A DNA stretch of 64,000 nucleotides, taken from the NCBI GenBank assembly GCA_027459485.1, contig DAIDIG010000003.1, positions 62,001-126,000 of the forward strand. Reading direction: 5' to 3'. This DNA comes from Bdellovibrionales bacterium. GTDB lineage: Bacteria > Bdellovibrionota > Bdellovibrionia > Bdellovibrionales > UBA1609. The first letter of the stretch is position 1; every line of letters starts with the position of its first letter. The notes beneath the pieces were generated by a model, which was not told where the DNA came from, did not search any database, and saw nothing but the letters and a program-made list of their open reading frames with translations. Of this stretch, positions 17,389 through 26,712 are shown one piece after another. Both the position numbers and the translations under genes were made by a program.

Positions 17389-18721
17389 TGTCCTATTGAT
17401 ATTTTGCCTTGTCGCCGCACATCCGGTCTTCGCCGCGACGACGAAATCCAAAATCGCCTCGGGCTGGCAGAGCGCCGTACCGCCGTACGTGAACAATTCC
17501 GACTTATGGGATCAACTCATACCGGAGCTCATGAAGCGCCATATGTATTATGGAGCACTGGCTGCCGCATCGGACATGATCAATTTTTTCGACGATTTGA
17601 AAACGAAACAGCTGGCCTATCAAACTATTGTTCGACTTGTCGACCTCGGATATCCGTTTTCGACGCGCTCCTATTTCATCCCCGGTGATATTGATCCGCA
17701 ACCCGACAGTGAATTCGGGCAAAGTTATTTTCTGTACAAAGGGATCGTCAACGATGGCGCGGGTATGAAAAAATGGGCGAATTACTATTTCGATAAGATC
17801 GACAAAGATAACTTCCCCAAATACCTTTTTTATCAAGCGATGCAGGATTATGCCGGCGGGCACTTAAATAAAGCCAAAGCGTCTCTCAAGAAAATGCTTG
17901 TCTTAGTCGGTGACGCCGACGGTTTTGACTTGGCCAAAAAGGGGGCGCGCACCCTCGCGCGAATCTACTACGAGCAGAAAAAATACGATAAATCATCTGA
18001 GATTTATCAGACGTTTCTATTAAAAACGAACCCGATTAACCCGGACGATTGGCTCGAAGCCGCATGGAGCCTCTATCGTCTGAAGCAATACAATAAAGCG
18101 GTCGGGCTTCTGTACAATCTTCAATCCAAATCCGCCGGTCATCTTATTCCGCTTGAGAAGTACATTTTACGCGCGCTTATCTATCGAAAGATGTGCTCGT
18201 ATGAATCGACTCAAGAACTCATCAACACATTCAACAACGAGTACGGCAAAACAATAGAGGGCATCAAGTTCGGCGAACCCCTCGCGCATTTTCCGATACT
18301 CGAGAAGGTTGAAGGCCCCGATCAAATCAAATACCAACAAGAGCTCAAAACTATGCAAAAGCTGAAATCCGAATACGCCTCGGTAGAGCGGCTGCCTCGT
18401 AAACTTCAGCCGGTTGCGCGGTATCTCTACATCACCACCAGCCATATGCTTAATCATACCGAGGGCATTCATAAACTTCAGGCCATCGAGACCTCGGCAA
18501 AGCAACTTGTCATTTTAGGCGAAAGCCTTAAATTTTTGCAGTTTGATGTCGTCCGTTCAAAATACAACCCCGACACAGTCTTTCAAGAGAAAGCGACTTC
18601 CGACTCGACTCTGATTGATTCGAACAAAGACAACTTCGTCTTACATTGGCCGCAATGGGGCGATTATTGGCGAGACGAGCGCTTGAGCTATGAGGGGACT
18701 CTAAAAGATCAATGCGACTAA
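17378..18721 (+). CDS. periplasmic TPR protein, GltE/GltC-like
   Basis: A 447-residue exported protein. A signal peptide (MRISVLLIFCLVAAHPVFA) is followed by TPR-like helical pairs over about residues 130-300 (ARTLARIYYEQKKYDKSSEIYQ, LEAAWSLYRLKQYNKAVGLL). It overlaps both neighbours by about ten bases, so it is co-translated with the barrel upstream and the long TPR protein downstream. In Myxococcus the periplasmic TPR proteins GltC, GltD and GltE bridge the motor and the outer membrane. Length is close to GltE. The exact match is an inference from order and size. Confidence 0.65.
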   Translation: MRISVLLIFCLVAAHPVFAATTKSKIASGWQSAVPPYVNNSDLWDQLIPELMKRHMYYGALAAASDMINFFDDLKTKQLAYQTIVRLVDLGYPFSTRSYFIPGDIDPQPDSEFGQSYFLYKGIVNDGAGMKKWANYYFDKIDKDNFPKYLFYQAMQDYAGGHLNKAKASLKKMLVLVGDADGFDLAKKGARTLARIYYEQKKYDKSSEIYQTFLLKTNPINPDDWLEAAWSLYRLKQYNKAVGLLYNLQSKSAGHLIPLEKYILRALIYRKMCSYESTQELINTFNNEYGKTIEGIKFGEPLAHFPILEKVEGPDQIKYQQELKTMQKLKSEYASVERLPRKLQPVARYLYITTSHMLNHTEGIHKLQAIETSAKQLVILGESLKFLQFDVVRSKYNPDTVFQEKATSDSTLIDSNKDNFVLHWPQWGDYWRDERLSYEGTLKDQCD

Positions 18722-21700
18722 TTTGCGCAACGCTGCTTATATTTTTCAGTCTACCGAATCTGGTTCGCGCAGCTGACAGTTCAGCCGCCAACTCCACCGA
18801 TTCGATCGCCGCTTTAAAAGCCCAAAATCTTAACGATGCAGATTTTCAAAAAAAGCTGACCGAAATGCTCAAGCGGACTGACGTCTCGGCGAAAATTCTG
18901 CGTAAGCAGATCACTGAAAACCAAAGCGCACCTTTTTTGGCCAACCTTTATCTCCAGCTGGGCGACGTACTCACGACCAAATCGACGGCGCTGTATTACC
19001 TGGCGATGGAGCAAAGCAAAGACGCCAATGCCAAAACGATCAAATCCGGCAAATTCTCTCCGGTTGTGATGACCGAACAAAAGGCCATCGCGATTTATCA
19101 ACAAATTTTGCGCGACTTCCCCAAATTCGATGCTAGTAAACAAGTTTTATTTCGCCTCGCATCTGCTGAGAACGCCATCGACGACGGGCCAGCCTTCGTC
19201 TCGTACGCGACTCAACTCATTCGGCGTTTTCCCGAATCAAAAGAGGCGATTCAATCTCGATTGCTTTTGGGTCAGTACTTTTTTGATCAGCAGGACTACG
19301 CAAAATCGCGAAACTTTCTACAAGCATTGCAAGACGCCAAATACCCGTATGAACGGGATGCCGCAAAATATCGCCTCGGGTTGATCGCATTAGAACAAAG
19401 CCATCCCGCTGAAGCATTGAATTTTTTCAGTCAGGTTGCGATGGATACCGATCAAATCGACGCAGGTTCGCAGAATTCGATATTCCCGCAAAGCGCCGCC
19501 ATGGGTATCGACTTGAAACGCGAAGCGCTTGTGGATTCAATTCGGGCCTATACCGAAGTTTATCCGAAAAACCCGCATCCGGTCGCTTATTATTCAAAAA
19601 TCGCACCGACCGAAGATCTCTTTCAAGAAACGATCGAAAAGCTCGCCTACCGCTACATATTTTTACGGCAGTATAATTTCGCGATTGATTTATTAAGAAC
19701 TCTTTGCGAGCGCCTTCACGACCCACAGAGAATTGTTAACATCTACAGCGAAGTTTTAAGGCGAATTCCACTCAACGCGCGAGTGAATATCCCGGTCAGC
19801 GAAATGCGCTTTGTTATCGAGAAATATAATTATTGGGCGACTCACTATAATATGTCGCGCGAGACTCGAGCCAGCGCTTATAATTTTTTTGAAAAGCAGC
19901 TTCGCGATCTTGGTACGCACGCGCATGAACTCGCTAAGCGCGAAAGTGACCCCAAAGAACGACAGCTATTGTTTAAGAGAGCTGAAGATTTTTACGTTTT
20001 ATATCTCGGGTTTTTCGGGCGCGGCCCACAGTCCGTCAAAGTGGCGATCGATCTAGCGGACGTGTATTTCAACGAGCACGATTATTTTGCCAGCGGTTCG
20101 TATTATTTGCGGATTTATGACGGCGAGTTTGGGCCGCCCACCTCGAAAGCATCCTTACTTCAAAACGCTATACTGTCATTACAAAAGCCGGCGGACTATT
20201 CGTTTTATCGCCAACTTAGGACAAAGGGCCTTTTGATTCGCGCTATTCGTGAATACATGGACTTGGATCCTCGACAGAAGCGAAGCGCCGAGTTGAATTT
20301 CACTCTGGCGAAGACCGTTTACGAGCAGGGTTATTACCAATATGCATTGAACGATTTGTATGAATATATGAGACGCTTTCCGAATTCTCCGAATACGAAA
20401 GACGCCGCCGATTTGATTTTGAATTATTTTAATACCACCGCCGACTTTAAAAATTTGGTTTACTGGAGCCAGAAAATGCTGGCTTTGAATTTGCCGAACC
20501 CAAACTTGCGAAAATACCTCAAATCCGTGCGCTCAAAAGCCCTTCTCAATCGTTTAGATAACGACGTGGAATCGCAAGGCTACAATCTTTTTAATCAAGG
20601 CCGCAGTTATTTGCAGGCCGCCTTGTCGATGCACGACTCATCGCTACGCTCGGTGGCTCTGCAAGAAGCGCTCGGTCGCAGTAAGGCAGAGAAGGATATT
20701 CAAACTTTTTTGCGCGCCGGTTACACGATGGCAAAATCTGAACGAAATGCCGGGCAGAAGGCCGACATTCTCGGTTCAATGGCCAATGAAACTCTTGCGA
20801 TCACTCGCTTCTATGAGACGCTCACTATCTGGCGGTCGATTATGTATGACCGATCGATGCCGCCGGCGACTCAGCAGAAATATTTCGAAAAGAGTTTGAA
20901 GGTGGCGCTGATGTTGCGCGATTTTCCGCTCATTGCTCAGTTATCATCGAGTTATCTTATGAAGTCCGTGACGCCGGCGACACAAACTTTATTTCAGCAC
21001 GAAATTCGCAGTGTATTGAGTTCGCCGGTTGTCATCCCACCGGTTCTCGCCAATAGCTTTATGAACTGGTCGACGAGCGATACAGATTTGCTTGTGTTAT
21101 TCAAAGCACAATTTCGCCTGCCATCCAATTTGCGTCGAACCGTTCTCGAGCGAGTGGCCCAGCGTTGCCGATCTTCGGTCCGAAACAGTTTATGCAGATG
21201 GTACAATTGGCCGAATGTCGAACGAAACATCCAGTATTTCGAACAACAAGTTTCACGAACACCGCCGAATATGAGTACGATTTCAAATGTCGCAGCCCAA
21301 ACGCATGGCTTGCTGGCTCAAATGAATTCGTATGCTGGCGGCGGCGACCCCGAGCTGGATATTCTTGTCGCACTCGCGGATGCCCGTGTTTACTCACGAG
21401 TCGCCGCGTTTCTGCAGGCAGCAGCTCAACGAAGCCCCGCTCAGGTGCGTGGTATAATCGCCGCACAAGCAGTGCAAAGCGCTCGCGAAGCATCGGCAAG
21501 CAAAAATCAATGCCGTAAAATCATTTCAGCCGCCTCGCTAATCTCGCCAGTGAATAGCTCGTGCGCGCGAGGGGCACTGCCGACGTTACAACAGGCTTTG
21601 GATTGGCCCCGGCTTATGAGAAACAAGGGGAGGAATTCAGATCCGAGGTCGGGCAGTTTGATGACGCAAGAAAAAGATCTTTTTGCCAATCATTCGCATT

Positions 21701-21951
21701 GGCGCTCATATTATCAAATCGCGCAAACCTACTTCAAGAACGGGGATTGGAACCACGCCGCAGCCACCTCCGTTTACGGTCTGTCGCAGTTTGAAGGTGG
21801 AAAAGGCGAATTCAATTCTCTTCTCGGCTGCTCAATCTTGCATATGGGGCTTCTTGGTGAGGCCAGTTATTTGTTAAGTAGCGCCAGCGACGCCGGCGGC
21901 TACAAACAGAACTGCCAGCGTACGATTGCGCAGTTGGAGGGTGGCCTGTGA
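18712..21951 (+). CDS. gltD: long periplasmic TPR protein, GltD-like
   Basis: A 1079-residue exported protein. The signal peptide ends near VRA-AD. Many TPR-type helix pairs follow along the length (for example KQVLFRLASAENAIDDG, RLLLGQYFFDQQDYAKSRNF, VAIDLADVYFNEHDYFASGS, FTLAKTVYEQGYYQYALNDL) and again at the C-terminus. This size and composition match the large periplasmic GltD of gliding clusters, which is needed to couple motor and outer-membrane parts. The start overlaps the previous stop by ten bases. No catalytic motif is seen. The GltD name rests on size and context. Confidence 0.65.
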   Translation: MRLICATLLIFFSLPNLVRAADSSAANSTDSIAALKAQNLNDADFQKKLTEMLKRTDVSAKILRKQITENQSAPFLANLYLQLGDVLTTKSTALYYLAMEQSKDANAKTIKSGKFSPVVMTEQKAIAIYQQILRDFPKFDASKQVLFRLASAENAIDDGPAFVSYATQLIRRFPESKEAIQSRLLLGQYFFDQQDYAKSRNFLQALQDAKYPYERDAAKYRLGLIALEQSHPAEALNFFSQVAMDTDQIDAGSQNSIFPQSAAMGIDLKREALVDSIRAYTEVYPKNPHPVAYYSKIAPTEDLFQETIEKLAYRYIFLRQYNFAIDLLRTLCERLHDPQRIVNIYSEVLRRIPLNARVNIPVSEMRFVIEKYNYWATHYNMSRETRASAYNFFEKQLRDLGTHAHELAKRESDPKERQLLFKRAEDFYVLYLGFFGRGPQSVKVAIDLADVYFNEHDYFASGSYYLRIYDGEFGPPTSKASLLQNAILSLQKPADYSFYRQLRTKGLLIRAIREYMDLDPRQKRSAELNFTLAKTVYEQGYYQYALNDLYEYMRRFPNSPNTKDAADLILNYFNTTADFKNLVYWSQKMLALNLPNPNLRKYLKSVRSKALLNRLDNDVESQGYNLFNQGRSYLQAALSMHDSSLRSVALQEALGRSKAEKDIQTFLRAGYTMAKSERNAGQKADILGSMANETLAITRFYETLTIWRSIMYDRSMPPATQQKYFEKSLKVALMLRDFPLIAQLSSSYLMKSVTPATQTLFQHEIRSVLSSPVVIPPVLANSFMNWSTSDTDLLVLFKAQFRLPSNLRRTVLERVAQRCRSSVRNSLCRWYNWPNVERNIQYFEQQVSRTPPNMSTISNVAAQTHGLLAQMNSYAGGGDPELDILVALADARVYSRVAAFLQAAAQRSPAQVRGIIAAQAVQSAREASASKNQCRKIISAASLISPVNSSCARGALPTLQQALDWPRLMRNKGRNSDPRSGSLMTQEKDLFANHSHWRSYYQIAQTYFKNGDWNHAAATSVYGLSQFEGGKGEFNSLLGCSILHMGLLGEASYLLSSASDAGGYKQNCQRTIAQLEGGL

Positions 21952-22679
21952 TTATCCTCGACGGCAAAACCGCGCTTTTTGCGGCTGCAATTCTTGCGTT
22001 GTCTCTCAGTTATTCGACTTATAGTCGAGGCGACGAGACAACCATGACGACAACCACGACAGCCAAAACGGCGGCGACTAAATCGTTTCTCGATACCTTT
22101 CCGAATCTCAAGCAATACGTATTTCAAGAACCGAAGTCAGGATTTTATTTAGGGATGGGCATCAGCCCTCTCGGCGTCGGGGCGGATCGTTTTTCTATCG
22201 CTGCTGATTTTTTTCAAGTTCACTATTTATCGGATAAATTGGATTTTGAAATTTTAGACGCCTCATACGGCTTAACCGTCGCGCAATCAAGCGAGTTTGA
22301 ATCGACGGCCTTTATTTTTCGAACGTCACCCAAATATCGAATTAGCAATACCCTGAGTCTGGGCCCGCTTTTGGGGATGGAGTACATCAGCTTTCCGAAA
22401 GTGGGTTCGCGTATTACAAATCCGCTAACGAATCGCGCCACAAAAGACCAGCCTTTTTCGTCGCACGGTTTAATTTACGGAGGTATGGTTACAGAAACGT
22501 TTCCGTACAAAACCGATTACTTGATTCAGATTAATGCCATGGCTTACCAAGAAACCTATTCGACCACTCGCACGCAACAAAACTGGGTTTATTTATACGA
22601 CGATTCGAGGATCGCCGCCGACCATAACCTGATCGGCGCGAACCTTGTTTACATGTTGAGTCTGTCTTTTCTCTACTAA
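21948..22679 (+). CDS. second outer-membrane beta-barrel protein of the Glt-like unit
   Basis: A 243-residue exported protein starting at GTG 21948, overlapping the previous TGA, with a strong GGAGG about seven bases upstream. A hydrophobic signal (TALFAAAILALSLSYS) and a Thr-rich linker precede alternating barrel strands that end in LSLSFLY, a typical outer-membrane terminal strand. It looks like a distant paralog of the first barrel of the unit (both open with FxLGxGxxPLxxxxxxF). Together they resemble the GltA/GltB pair. It ends 13 bases from the convergent lipoprotein gene. Confidence 0.65.
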   Translation: MIILDGKTALFAAAILALSLSYSTYSRGDETTMTTTTTAKTAATKSFLDTFPNLKQYVFQEPKSGFYLGMGISPLGVGADRFSIAADFFQVHYLSDKLDFEILDASYGLTVAQSSEFESTAFIFRTSPKYRISNTLSLGPLLGMEYISFPKVGSRITNPLTNRATKDQPFSSHGLIYGGMVTETFPYKTDYLIQINAMAYQETYSTTRTQQNWVYLYDDSRIAADHNLIGANLVYMLSLSFLY

Positions 22680-22692
22680 AAACCCGAACCTA

Positions 22693-24075
22693 TCAAAGTT
22701 GGATCGGCACAATACCGCCGCCACCGCCGCCGCCACCGGCACAATTATCTGCGATATGGGTCAATCCATCAAATTTGCCGGTGATTTGAGCGCCACCGCC
22801 CGTGTCTGAGACGGAGCACGTGTATTGGCCCCACACTTCGACTGTGGCCGAGTTTTGGTCACCCGTCATGCCACTCGACGAACAGGGGTTGCCTTGCACG
22901 AACAAGACTCGCGCGCCTTGGTTGCTCAAGCTGCAATTCGTGCTGTTCAAAGTGACTGCAGTTTCGGCATCGCCCGCTTCGTCAGTCGAATAGCTGAGCG
23001 CTGAGATGTAGGCGTTACTTGCATTCAGCAAGCCCGACATATTCGAAAGGCTCAGGTTATCTTGAATGCCTTTGACTGTGATCTGCATGCCGAACGGCAA
23101 ACTCGAGGGCATGCCATAGTTTTGCGACGCTGTGATTTGAAAGGTCCCGTTACTGTAATGCGGCTGTACGATATTATTGCCGCCCGAGTTTGTGGCGAGA
23201 TAGTTCACGTAATTTACGCGTGAATCTTGTTGAGCCGTCCCGGTTGCGTTTGAAATCTGCCCGAATATAAAAACATTCCCAGGCATCGCGGGCACGCTAT
23301 AATTCAAATTGACGGAGTTCGAAACCGCATATTCGGTGTTACAGGCGTCTTTCACAATCACGCCGACGTTTCGCGTTCCGACGTAGTTCACGTAGAAATT
23401 GTTGAGCGCCTGTGAACAGTCGGTGAACGCCGTATCGACGATCCCTGTACCGGTCGGGTCAAACGCGCAGAGGTAAGGTTGCGTCCCGTTTGCATGCGCG
23501 ACCACTCCACTTGCAGAAAAGTTGTACAGGTTCGAATTGCTACCGGGGCTCACCGCAATTGCCGACGGGTCTAGACTATTGACCGTGAACGTCGGGTTTG
23601 TGCAGGTGACATTCGCGAGATAATACTTACTGCGCGACTGATAGCCGGTATCGGCGGCCACAAGTTGCCAAGAATAGTCTCCTTGCGTCGGCACCGAAAA
23701 CGAATTCGAGCCGGGGCTCAGCGGTACGGTGACCGTTGCACCCGACACCACATCGGTCGGAGTCATCTGCAACGAAAACTGCGTCCCGGTCGGGAAGCCC
23801 GTCGCGTTGAGATCGAGCATGTAGTTGACGCCGGCCTTGAACGTCAACGCTTGACCTGTTCCGGTGTCAGAGTAAATGGTGCGGCCTGACGCATCCATGA
23901 TGCTCATCTGAACATTCCCGCTCAGATATTGCAGGTTACTCGTTGTCGTACCCGAGCTCTGATTGACACCGTTTGATGCCATCTTATTACTACACGCAGA
24001 GGCGATTGCGGCAACGGACAACGTCAGCATGAGTTTGAACAGCCCCCTCCTTAGCGATTTGTTATTTTGTCCCAT
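22693..24075 (-). CDS. large lipoprotein with polyglycine C-terminal region
   Basis: A 460-residue lipoprotein with lipobox ASAC and Cys28. The body is rich in Ser, Thr, Asn and Gly with several cysteine pairs and short Ig-like beta segments (FKAGVNYMLDLNATGFPTG), but no domain I can name. A run of eight glycines lies just before the C-terminus (CAGGGG... then IVPIQL). It follows the VWA lipoprotein genes by 49 bases and is probably the last gene of that unit. By position it could be a surface part of the gliding-type machine. Confidence 0.6.
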   Translation of the reverse strand: MGQNNKSLRRGLFKLMLTLSVAAIASACSNKMASNGVNQSSGTTTSNLQYLSGNVQMSIMDASGRTIYSDTGTGQALTFKAGVNYMLDLNATGFPTGTQFSLQMTPTDVVSGATVTVPLSPGSNSFSVPTQGDYSWQLVAADTGYQSRSKYYLANVTCTNPTFTVNSLDPSAIAVSPGSNSNLYNFSASGVVAHANGTQPYLCAFDPTGTGIVDTAFTDCSQALNNFYVNYVGTRNVGVIVKDACNTEYAVSNSVNLNYSVPAMPGNVFIFGQISNATGTAQQDSRVNYVNYLATNSGGNNIVQPHYSNGTFQITASQNYGMPSSLPFGMQITVKGIQDNLSLSNMSGLLNASNAYISALSYSTDEAGDAETAVTLNSTNCSLSNQGARVLFVQGNPCSSSGMTGDQNSATVEVWGQYTCSVSDTGGGAQITGKFDGLTHIADNCAGGGGGGGGIVPIQL

Positions 24076-24124
24076 GTGCCCCTCCTTAGCGCGTCAGCTG
24101 CTTTCGCGGCTCGCGCATTAAAAT

Positions 24125-25783
24125 TCACTTAAAATCCCCAGGCGAAAAATTAACGCTCATAGAAGATACATCCAATTGCCGCTCGGCCGTCGTCATGAAC
24201 GGTTTACTTTGCGCCGCCGAACTGTCTTGCACCACCATCACGCGAATCGTATTGCTGAGCGATGAAAGCGCGACGTTGTTTACAGTCATTTGATAACAAT
24301 CGACATCCGGCGACGACGCCTGCTGAACAAGCGTGATCTGGCGTTGTTTAAAATTGATAAGCGTTTTTTCTGAGACCGCGAGCGGCAGACCCAATTTTAG
24401 CTTCATGTAATTGGTTACGCCGTCACCGAACGGATCGGCAAACGCTTGCGACGCGCTACCGGGTATGATCGGCAAACCGCGCTGCAAGGCAAATAAATCG
24501 GGCAGTAAATCGCCGTTGGTATTAAAAGTCGACGGGTCGGCGCCGAGTAGAAATTTCTCGCAGTCATTGAGTCCGTCGTTGCTCGAAGAGGCGTACGTCA
24601 CATTGCCGTTCGCATCGGTCGTATGGGCAAAACCGGCACAGACTGAGTAGGGATTGCGATTGGCCGAGGCACAATTCGGATCTTGGCACGGCTTACCGTT
24701 GAGCATGTATTCGACGAAATCACTGACGCCGTTGCCGTCAGAATCTTTGACCTGAGGGTTGGCGCCCATTTGTTCTTTAATCGCATCGGGCAGACCGTCG
24801 CCGGCGCTGGCTTGCATGAATTGACCGTTGCTCCACCAGATGCCGTTTTCATTTTCGACGAGAACATCCATGAGTTCATTGCGAACCGTCATCACGGGCG
24901 GCGCAAATTGCTGATACAAAATATTTTGGCCGGCGGCGAATTTCAAATATTGGCCGCTTCCGGCTTGCGCCATTTGTTGCAAAAGTGCTTCTGCCGCAGG
25001 TAGTTCAGTTGTGTTGAAATAGTAAGCCGTATCTAAAGTGATCGAGCCGATATAGGGCCCAAGCGTCGGGTCGCTTTTGAGATTTTCAATCGTCGAGATA
25101 ATCGGTTCAATGTCACCCGAAAACGTCTGTGTGTAGGTACCTGTATTGGTCGAAACCGTGGGCACGCCGTCGCTCACGAAAATAATATGATATTCAGTTT
25201 TCGTGATAGGCGTTTGCGCGAGAACCGATTGATTTTTTAAATCGCCTTGTATCAACTGTTGGGCCAATTGCAAAGCGGCCTGGTAATTTGTAAAGCCTTT
25301 ATCGGCCGGTGACGGAGCGGCGGCCGTGCCGGCACCAATCCAATCCTTCTGAGCGATCGCGATAAAATCCGCGGCATTTGAATCAAAGCTGCCGGCTGTG
25401 CCAGCTTGGTAGGCGCTGTCATTGAAATCAATCAGCGCAAACGAAGTCGTCACGCTCGGCTCGGGTGTCAAATTCTGAACGAAATTGATCATGGGCCCGT
25501 AACGTCGGCCGCCTGTTGAATCTGTATCGCTCACGTCACCCGCTACTAATGGAAAGCCCGGCTGGTTTGAAGCCGAATGATCAAGAACAAAAAGATACTT
25601 CACATTTTCTTGAACCGGCGTGGGTGGAGTTGTGCAAAAATTTGCATTCACAGTGCCGTAAGCCATCACCGAAGAAAGCGCCTGATCGAGCGGTTGAAGA
25701 TTTTTCTTCGAACATCCCAATGGGCCCAGCACCAGAATCGTGATCAACAAAATATAGTTGTTAGCGTAGAGGCGCGCGTTCAT
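24125..25783 (-). CDS. VWA-domain lipoprotein with calcium-binding-like repeats (CglB/CglD-like)
   Basis: A 552-residue lipoprotein (lipobox PLGC, Cys24). A von Willebrand A domain spans about residues 62-300; its metal-site motif is DHSAS at 68-72 (consensus DxSxS). The C-terminal half has thrombospondin type 3-like Asp/Asn/Gly segments (KDSDGNGVSDFVEYML, SSNDGLNDCEKFLLG, ADPFGDGVTNYMKLKLG) expected to bind calcium. It is a paralog of the VWA gene two places upstream and starts with an ATGA overlap. In Myxococcus the VWA lipoprotein CglB is the surface adhesin of the Glt machine, and a similar adhesin role is inferred here. Confidence 0.7.
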   Translation of the reverse strand: MNARLYANNYILLITILVLGPLGCSKKNLQPLDQALSSVMAYGTVNANFCTTPPTPVQENVKYLFVLDHSASNQPGFPLVAGDVSDTDSTGGRRYGPMINFVQNLTPEPSVTTSFALIDFNDSAYQAGTAGSFDSNAADFIAIAQKDWIGAGTAAAPSPADKGFTNYQAALQLAQQLIQGDLKNQSVLAQTPITKTEYHIIFVSDGVPTVSTNTGTYTQTFSGDIEPIISTIENLKSDPTLGPYIGSITLDTAYYFNTTELPAAEALLQQMAQAGSGQYLKFAAGQNILYQQFAPPVMTVRNELMDVLVENENGIWWSNGQFMQASAGDGLPDAIKEQMGANPQVKDSDGNGVSDFVEYMLNGKPCQDPNCASANRNPYSVCAGFAHTTDANGNVTYASSSNDGLNDCEKFLLGADPSTFNTNGDLLPDLFALQRGLPIIPGSASQAFADPFGDGVTNYMKLKLGLPLAVSEKTLINFKQRQITLVQQASSPDVDCYQMTVNNVALSSLSNTIRVMVVQDSSAAQSKPFMTTAERQLDVSSMSVNFSPGDFK

Positions 25784-26712
25784 GGAACGTTAACCTCCTG
25801 ATTATAAAAATTCGCGGGGCTAGTGGCCCAATAATTGAATTTGAGCGTTTGGCCCGCATATCCCGACTTCAGTGTGGCGTAGGCTGTATATATTGACTCG
25901 GCCTTCGTGGTCAGGTTTTGTTCAAGCATGTAAAAGACAAGAAAGTTATCCTGGCCGCCGTTAAGAACGGGTATATTCGTCACAGAAAAATCGTCCGAAC
26001 CGTCGGGGTTGGCGAGCTTCGTATATTGGTACGCGTAGAGTTGATTGGCCTGATAGCTCTCTCCGACCGGGATATGATCTTTGCACTTTTCGAGATTCGA
26101 AACGCCGTCACCTGAAGCGCTCACTTTTGCGTCGTTCGGGTCGGCCGGGTTGAGACCGCAGCGAAGCTCAAGATAATCAGGTATGCCGTCGCCGTCGAAG
26201 TCGGGCATCGCGGGGTTTAACCCTAAATACGATTTTTCGCAGTCCCGAAGGCCCAAAAATTCGGCTGGGCTGCCCGAAAGGCGCGAATCGTTGTAAATGA
26301 TCGCGTCGTTACTTGTGCTCAACATGTCATTCGGCGGGCAGTAGAGTTGCGACTGCTGGTTGAGGTCAATGCCGAGATCGTACAGAACAAGATCTGCGAA
26401 ACCGACCGTGGTCGACTCAGGTGTCAAAACCGAAAAGCCGTAATTTGGGATGAGCTGAACTTTCAACCCGTCATACAGGCCATCGCGGGCCGTGCTGTAC
26501 TCTAGCTGTGAGTTGTGAACAACAACAGAGAAATTTGAGACAAAGAAGTTGACGAGAACCTGACCGGCTTGCGGTTTGTACCCCTGAATATAGACAGCCG
26601 TCGTTTGCGGGGGTTGCGCGATCGACGCCGTGTCAAGTTGCTCGAGCGACTTGAATTTCGCGCAGCCCGTCGTCATAGAGGCGACAATGAGTAGGTAGGC
26701 GAGGTTTTTCAT
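25780..26712 (-). CDS. lipoprotein with type 3-like calcium-binding repeats
   Basis: A 310-residue lipoprotein from ATG 26712, chosen because it forms an ATGA overlap with the upstream stop and gives a clean signal peptide with lipobox TTGC (Cys17). Two Asp-rich type 3-like segments (DFDGDGIPDYLELRCG, SASGDGVSNLEKC) lie in the middle, like those of the flanking VWA proteins, but no VWA metal site is visible. It is locked between the two VWA genes by stop-start overlaps, so the three are probably made together and may form one surface complex. Confidence 0.65.
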   Translation of the reverse strand: MKNLAYLLIVASMTTGCAKFKSLEQLDTASIAQPPQTTAVYIQGYKPQAGQVLVNFFVSNFSVVVHNSQLEYSTARDGLYDGLKVQLIPNYGFSVLTPESTTVGFADLVLYDLGIDLNQQSQLYCPPNDMLSTSNDAIIYNDSRLSGSPAEFLGLRDCEKSYLGLNPAMPDFDGDGIPDYLELRCGLNPADPNDAKVSASGDGVSNLEKCKDHIPVGESYQANQLYAYQYTKLANPDGSDDFSVTNIPVLNGGQDNFLVFYMLEQNLTTKAESIYTAYATLKSGYAGQTLKFNYWATSPANFYNQEVNVP

